Part shown: piece after piece, positions 58,337-64,000 of the stretch
Layout of the letters: the number at the start of each line of letters is the position of its first letter
Numbering within the stretch: position 1 is the first letter of the stretch
From: Siderastrea radians
Taxonomy: Eukaryota; Cnidaria; Anthozoa; Scleractinia; Rhizangiidae
Assembly: GCA_964017195.1 (NCBI GenBank)
Contig: OZ024891.1
Coordinates: 4,035,420 to 4,099,419 of the forward strand
Length of the DNA: 64,000 bases
Direction of reading: 5' to 3'
The notes under the pieces: generated by a model
Seen by the model: the letters and a program-made list of their open reading frames with translations, nothing else
Database searches by the model: none
Told to the model about the DNA's origin: nothing
Made by a program: the position numbers and the translations under genes

Positions 58337-58539
58337 AGGCTGGTTTCCCTATGATCGCTACGATCGCTACAAAAAAAATTGAGCGATCGTTGCGACTTTG
58401 ATCGCTGAGCGGTTTCCAAGAATGCTGGTTTATATATGAATGCTGTGATCGCTAAGAGTGGTTTCCACATGATTGTAACGATTGATGAACGTTTTTCCAG
58501 CGATCGCAACGATCGTAGCGATCATATGGAAACCAGCCT
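58337..58539. mobile_element. 203 bp Harbinger-like MITE with TTA target duplication
   Basis: The ends AGGCTGGTTTCCCTATGATC and, reversed, AGGCTGGTTTCCATATGATC are near-perfect inverted repeats of about 32 bp. They are flanked on both sides by TTA (58334-58336 and 58540-58542), the PIF/Harbinger-type duplication. The interior repeats the palindromic motif CGATCGxxxCGATCG and further GGTTTCC blocks. Confidence 0.8.
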
Positions 58540-58542
58540 TTA

Positions 58543-61500
58543 GTGTAAAAGAATTGGGAGTACGCGAAAGCGAAATATAGATACAAAACATGAGCAATAA
58601 AAGCCTTGCTATCTTCTTGTCATTTTTTTGGATACATTTGACTGAGAAGTTTCCCTTGTGTTTCAGAGACAAGACCAGACACTCATGCACGAACTGTACG
58701 CGTGAACGTGAAAAATGCAGCTACTTGTATTTCACTGAACAAGGCTAGAATTCTCGAGTTTTATACTCGATTGAAACGATACAGCATAGCTGAGAAAAAA
58801 ATACTAGGTGCATACATGTAAAAATGAGTGTTTTAACAAATGCACACCTACCTTCAGTCAGAGAAGAGAGTGGAGGAATTTGCGCGCCAAAATAGTGACA
58901 AGCAAAGTTGAAACTCAGAAAACGGAAAACTTGCCAGTTTTAAGACATCTAAATTGACCTCGAATCCACAAAAATAAAACCAATTTTGTAGAACGGCTGG
59001 TGAAGGCTTTTTAGAAAACTCTGAGATAACCGACTTTGTACTTTATAATATCTACCCGCAAAAACATTGGTTCACAACCCAGAAAAACTTGTCAATTAGG
59101 CGGAAATCGAATTTGCCTTATATCAGCAAAAAAGTGCCATTTACTTCTATTCTAAAATACTTCTTGATCTCTTGTGATAGCTTACATTGAAGATATTGCT
59201 TAAGACTGAAAACTCTTAAATGTCTCATAACTTTGCTGTTTCTTGTGAGGGAATAAAATATTGCTTTGTCTAATGAACTGTGAGGAACAAATACCATATT
59301 TATAAGCATCTGCTTAACACTAGGATAAAAAGCGATTTAAGTACAGTGAACAATCAACGTCGGTGGGAAAAAAACTTATTTAAACCTCTACATCAATCGC
59401 CTGTGAACCGTCACGTGACCTAAGAGCTTACTGAAGGACCCGTATATGCACTACTCATGAAAAAAGAAAAAGTGAACCAATAACTTCAAGGATAAATGAA
59501 GATTATTTCAAGAGTTGGTGTTCGCGAAATATAGTAGAATTTAACAAACAAGGCAGCATCTGTAGTTTAATTAAAAGAAGAATTTGGTTCAAACATAAGC
59601 GAAAATTCATATCAAGACAAAAATTCATATCAAGACAATATCTAGTCTAGGAAGTGGTTTTTCAGGATGTTATTTATTGTCTGCACGTATCTGATGTCTA
59701 TCTTATCCTCTGAGGTTATTGTAAAACATTTTCAATGATATTCGCTCAAACAAAAGATCTTGAATGTTTTAAAATAAAACAGAACCTTAAACCCGGCGTG
59801 TTGTAACCTGGTGTTTAATGAACTCTTTATCACTCGACCCTGACAAAAGTTCATGGACAATACCAGCTTGTAGTTTGAGGGACAGTGCAAAATTAACGAA
59901 AATTATTTAATGCTGAAAAAATCACATATGCTATCAACAGTATCTAGTCCATGATAATAGATTCATTCTTTTTGTTTCAACCTGACAAAAGTTGTTCTTA
60001 TCTCAAGGAAGAAGCCATGTTTGTGTCAGTTGGTTTTAAATTAATTTATAGCGAAAATTGGTCGGTTGTCTACGAACAGGTGATGTGGCCAATATGTTCT
60101 CTCTATTTTGTGAATATTGGTGAACGTTTGGCTCAAAAAACTCTAAATTTCCCTTATTTAGACCTGCAGATACGCTGCAAATATGAAAGGGAATTGGAAA
60201 CTTTGTTTTACTTAAATATGAAAGCAGTGACATACCTTTAAAGTCGCACATCGTTCATGTAAGTTTCATAACAAGGTGCGGCGCAACTTGAAGTGGGTGG
60301 TTTTAAACTCAACATAGCGCAAGAATTATCCTGCCTAATACCATAAACGTTCCAGCAATTTTCCTACTTGTTTACACGAACCTTTATGCTCCTTCATAAA
60401 TCTAAATTTATAGACTTACTTAGGGAACAATAAGTCTTCCAGTCATATTCTCAGAAAAAACCACCGTTAATTTCACTAGATTACCGCATATTTACATGTC
60501 ATTATGCTCCTTAATAGAAACGACAGTAACGGCCTTTGTTCTGCAATTCGTTCGTTCTTGTTTCACATTCTAGCATTGTTCCGGTTAACACCTCAAGCGT
60601 GTTATCCAGGAGCAAGATAATAAAGCACTAAAGCACCTATTTTTCTTGGGTAAGAAATTAAGTGAGCCTATGGAACTGATGAAATCATTGAACTAATTGG
60701 TGCGCTTGATATCTCTCGATAGTGAGCTGTCCTGAAAATTATTTTGCGTTATCGTTGTTAAATCTATATCTCCTTTCCACTTTTTAAAAGAAAAATTTCC
60801 TTTATTTCCTGATTTGCGTTTCTTAATTAAAAGACTATTATTTTGACTTGGAACACTGCTTCTTTTGCATTGAAAAGATTCAGACTGCACGAGACACTCA
60901 TGAAAAATGTAACCGGTCGTCACATGTTTCCCATGTTTTTGGCTAACCGCTTATTTAAGGCATCAAAATAAAATTTCCTTTCTTGAAAGAGACATGGAAA
61001 TTTCTATTATGCGAATTTGAGAACAACCATCCTAAACAATCCGGTACAATGGATGTACATGCTAGTTATGCGATCACAACTCGTGAAACAGCGCACGAGT
61101 GACTTGAAAAGTCACGAGTGGGGTATTTACAGTATACCACGAGAGAGCATTGCACGACTATTTAATCCCATGCCTATAAAAAAGTCACCTATCAATTTCA
61201 GTAGGGTTACACTTCCCTTAGAAAAGTTAAAAAATCGAAGATTTTCGATAATTTCCCGAGAGGTTCTGAAGATTGCCGAAAATGTCAGTTTCGACCATAC
61301 CCTAAATATATTTCAAACTTAGAAGTCAACCAGTTCAATTTGCCGTACTTAGCTATTCAACACTGTGAGGAACGTCGGAAAAATACCCCGAACAAGACCG
61401 TAGGATACCAATGAACATCCAACGGCTTTTCAGCTTTCTGATTGGCTGCGATATGGCATGGGATAAGGTGGGCACCTTTAGTTTCTTTATAAAGTTGCCT

Positions 61501-64000
61501 TGAACAAATTTTCCTTCTGTTTTTAAAGAATGAACTTTCCCTAAACTTGATTTAGCGCGAAGAATCTGGTAACGAGTTGTGACGTAATGAATATGTGCAT
61601 AGCCGTTAATCAACTCTGTCATGGCGCGAACTGGAGGGGGTGTGTGTGGGGGGGAGGGGGGGTAAGGGGATTGTAATACGCGTAAACAGTTTTTACGTCT
61701 CCCATTTACATGTTGCTACAGAAACATTGCCAAAAAGTAACACAGCCAGATATTAGAAGTAATAAAGGGAAACTAATTACAAAGAGAAGAGTCGATCGGT
61801 TTTGTTTGTTTTCATTTTTGTTTTTGCCAGGAGACTGAACTACAAATTGACCCACAAAACTGAAAATTTTTGCAGGCCCAAATCTTCCACGGGTGCTTAA
61901 AGAAATGACACTTTCTATGAAGTAAACATGAATTTCGATCTCTAGCTAAATTTTGACCGAGTTAACGAGCTGCAAAACCCAAGTACTGCAACCAATCTCG
62001 TGTTGTCTACGTCACAGCCAAGAAAACCCTCAGGAGATTAAGAAATAAGCAAAGACCCCCAAAATCAATGAAACATGCGTAGAGTAATCGCTCCTTACGT
62101 CATGAATCACGTCATGAAACTCATGATGCATTAGCTTAACAGCCTCTCTTCAGAATGTAAAACAATTTCCTCTCCTACGCAGTTTGACTAATGAGTAAAA
62201 TTCGTCACGCACTAAAAATACTCGACACATTAATAGTTATTTACATAATGCATCAGGTAATAGTCTCCGTTGAGATGTCAATTTGTTCTTGCAATTGCAT
62301 TGAATCGCGTAATTGTGTAAGCGATTGATTGTATATAGTCACATTAAATTTTATTTGTCTGACGGTATACAAGGAAAAAGGAAAACGAAACGATCGTTTT
62401 CAGTTATAAAAAACCGCATTTGTTTGAAAAAGCTGTCTTGCGTTTTCATACCTTCAAAAATTAAATTTTTCGTTCTTTTCCTGACTCACCAGCATCACTA
62501 TAAAGTATATTACATTAGTTATACTCCACAATTCTTACTAGGATATTCTATACCACATAAAAAAAACTTAACTGAAGATAATATATGCGATTGAACATCA
62601 CGTTTTATTTTGATGCAAACATCCTGATAATCGATCGTTATTCATTATCCTCGACATCCTCCTTATCAGCCTCCTACAAATCAGGCGACTGTGAGTCTCC
62701 TCCATTCGCCCCTGTCCTGGACGGCTTGCGTCAATCATTAATAACGTACGGAAAGTGTGCCGCCCTCCGGTTATTTTTAGTTTCAACTATTTGTTGAAGG
62801 TACGACTTCCGCTAATGATCGGGGCCTCTTTTCCATGAGGAGGGGCACATAGCACGTATACGTACAGGTGAATGAGTTCATTCTTGCTCAGCATCATCAT
62901 CATCATTGAATGAGTTTATCCTTTTCCTCAGCATCAATGTACGCCCGAGATGCGACCACCAATATTTTCAACCATCCATATTTATGACTTCCTTCTCTAT
63001 TTGACTTGCTTGAGTAAACTTTATTAAAAGAGACATTAAAAAGAGATTGGTCACATATGTGCATGCGAGTGATAAGCGATCGTCCAGTTAGACTTAACTC
63101 ACTTGCAAATGACAAAATAATGTCTTTAAATGGATTGGTGAAAAAGAAAAAATTGCTAGCGCCCTATCGTATCAGACAGGCTGCTTTTGCTCCCCGAAAT
63201 TTTTTTTCCGCTTCAAAGGTTCCGTTAATATACTGTAAAATAATAAATTGAGCAGCTTCTAATAATAATACACGTCAAGAAATGCTTGTTGAATACCCCC
63301 CAGTTATTGTCTGATCCCGGACAATCGCCGAAACAAATGAAACTGTCCGAAACGAAACTGTCAATTTGTGTTCTCAAGCACGTATCACCCATAAAAAAAA
63401 ACTACAAACCGACCCACAGTCTGTCAATGGCCTTCTGATTTGCAGCATTGAACCATCTGTTACTTTATCCTACCAAAAAGGCACACTTTTCTATTCAACA
63501 AACGCTTTTTTTTTAAAAAAGATCAAACTCTTCTCGGAGATGATGATCTGGAGAGAGAAAAATACTTGCCTCAAAAATATATAGGTTAGTCGTTTTTGTT
63601 CACCTCAAAATCTCGTCCATAGCCCTCACCCGAATGACAAAAAAAGCTACTTTTTTTTTTTTCATTTTTCTTTAACAATGTTAACAACAAGAATTTCTAA
63701 TGCTTTATTGTTTTCGAAAAAGTGAAAGCTTGCAACACAACACACCCTCCGGCCAAGAACACGCCCCTAATGCCCCGCGGGGGGGGGGGGACAATCAATA
63801 AAAATTTGTACTGGGAGACTCCGCCCGGAGGTTCAAACTCTTACCCTTTAATATATTTAATTTGTACTAAAATGATCACCCTTTCGTATACCTAGAGCAA
63901 AATTGCACCCCTTTCTTAGACCTCAAGGATAAGCCAAAACAATAGAATTTCCTGTAATCGCCACGTTTTTCCCGGGTTTTGGGTCGTCCTGATTCAGTTG
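58543..64000. other. Intergenic, nothing recognised
   Basis: No coding exon, RNA gene or intact element recognised. Homopolymer G runs occur at about 61650 and 63780. The region is A/T-rich with only short random frames. Confidence 0.4.

Overview
This is a 64 kb stretch of an AT-rich, intron-rich animal genome. It is most likely an anthozoan cnidarian, probably a stony coral. That is inferred from the mix of conserved metazoan genes with non-Shaker Kv channels, Penelope-like retroelements and many short inverted-repeat DNA elements. No operons, prokaryotic signals or CRISPR arrays were seen. All gene models below were assembled by hand from GT-AG splice sites with matching phases; none was aligned to a database.

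Layout. (1) 1-1780: upstream DNA with a 415 bp MITE. (2) 1781-18933 (+): a complete 19-exon ACSS3 gene (mitochondrial short-chain/propionyl acyl-CoA synthetase, 695 aa). Its introns hold a giant inverted repeat with a CR1/L2-like LINE fossil in its loop, several MITEs and a tetranucleotide satellite. (3) 20558-29206 (-): a complete 12-exon TM7SF3 gene (seven-pass membrane protein, 556 aa). (4) 29493-33892 (+): a 3-exon forkhead gene, best matched to FOXM1 (537 aa). It is head-to-head with TM7SF3, with only 286 bp between the two ATGs, so a shared promoter is likely. Its first intron holds two Penelope fragments in inverted orientation. (5) 33893-39233: intergenic, with a diverged ~400 bp tandem duplication and two perfect CRE palindromes. 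(6) 39234-42394+ (+): a Kv potassium channel with an unusually long (~500 aa) Ser-rich N-terminus; its last exon is unresolved. (7) 44261-51768 (-): a second, compact Shal/Kv4-like channel (443 aa), tail-to-tail with the first. Its first intron carries a degenerate Penelope element. (8) 51769-64000: no convincing gene; it holds duplications and MITEs.

The most interesting biology is the convergent Kv pair. Both carry the HX5CX20CC T1 zinc motif of non-Shaker channels. Both have a selectivity filter split by an intron at the same glycine. Both depart from the usual Val/Leu of TTxGYGD (Ala in one, Thr in the other). At least one ends almost immediately after S6. The main structural oddities are the multi-kilobase palindrome in ACSS3, hammerhead-core-like hairpins at the ends of three Penelope copies, a duplicated ACSS3 3' end, and an exact 117 bp direct repeat.
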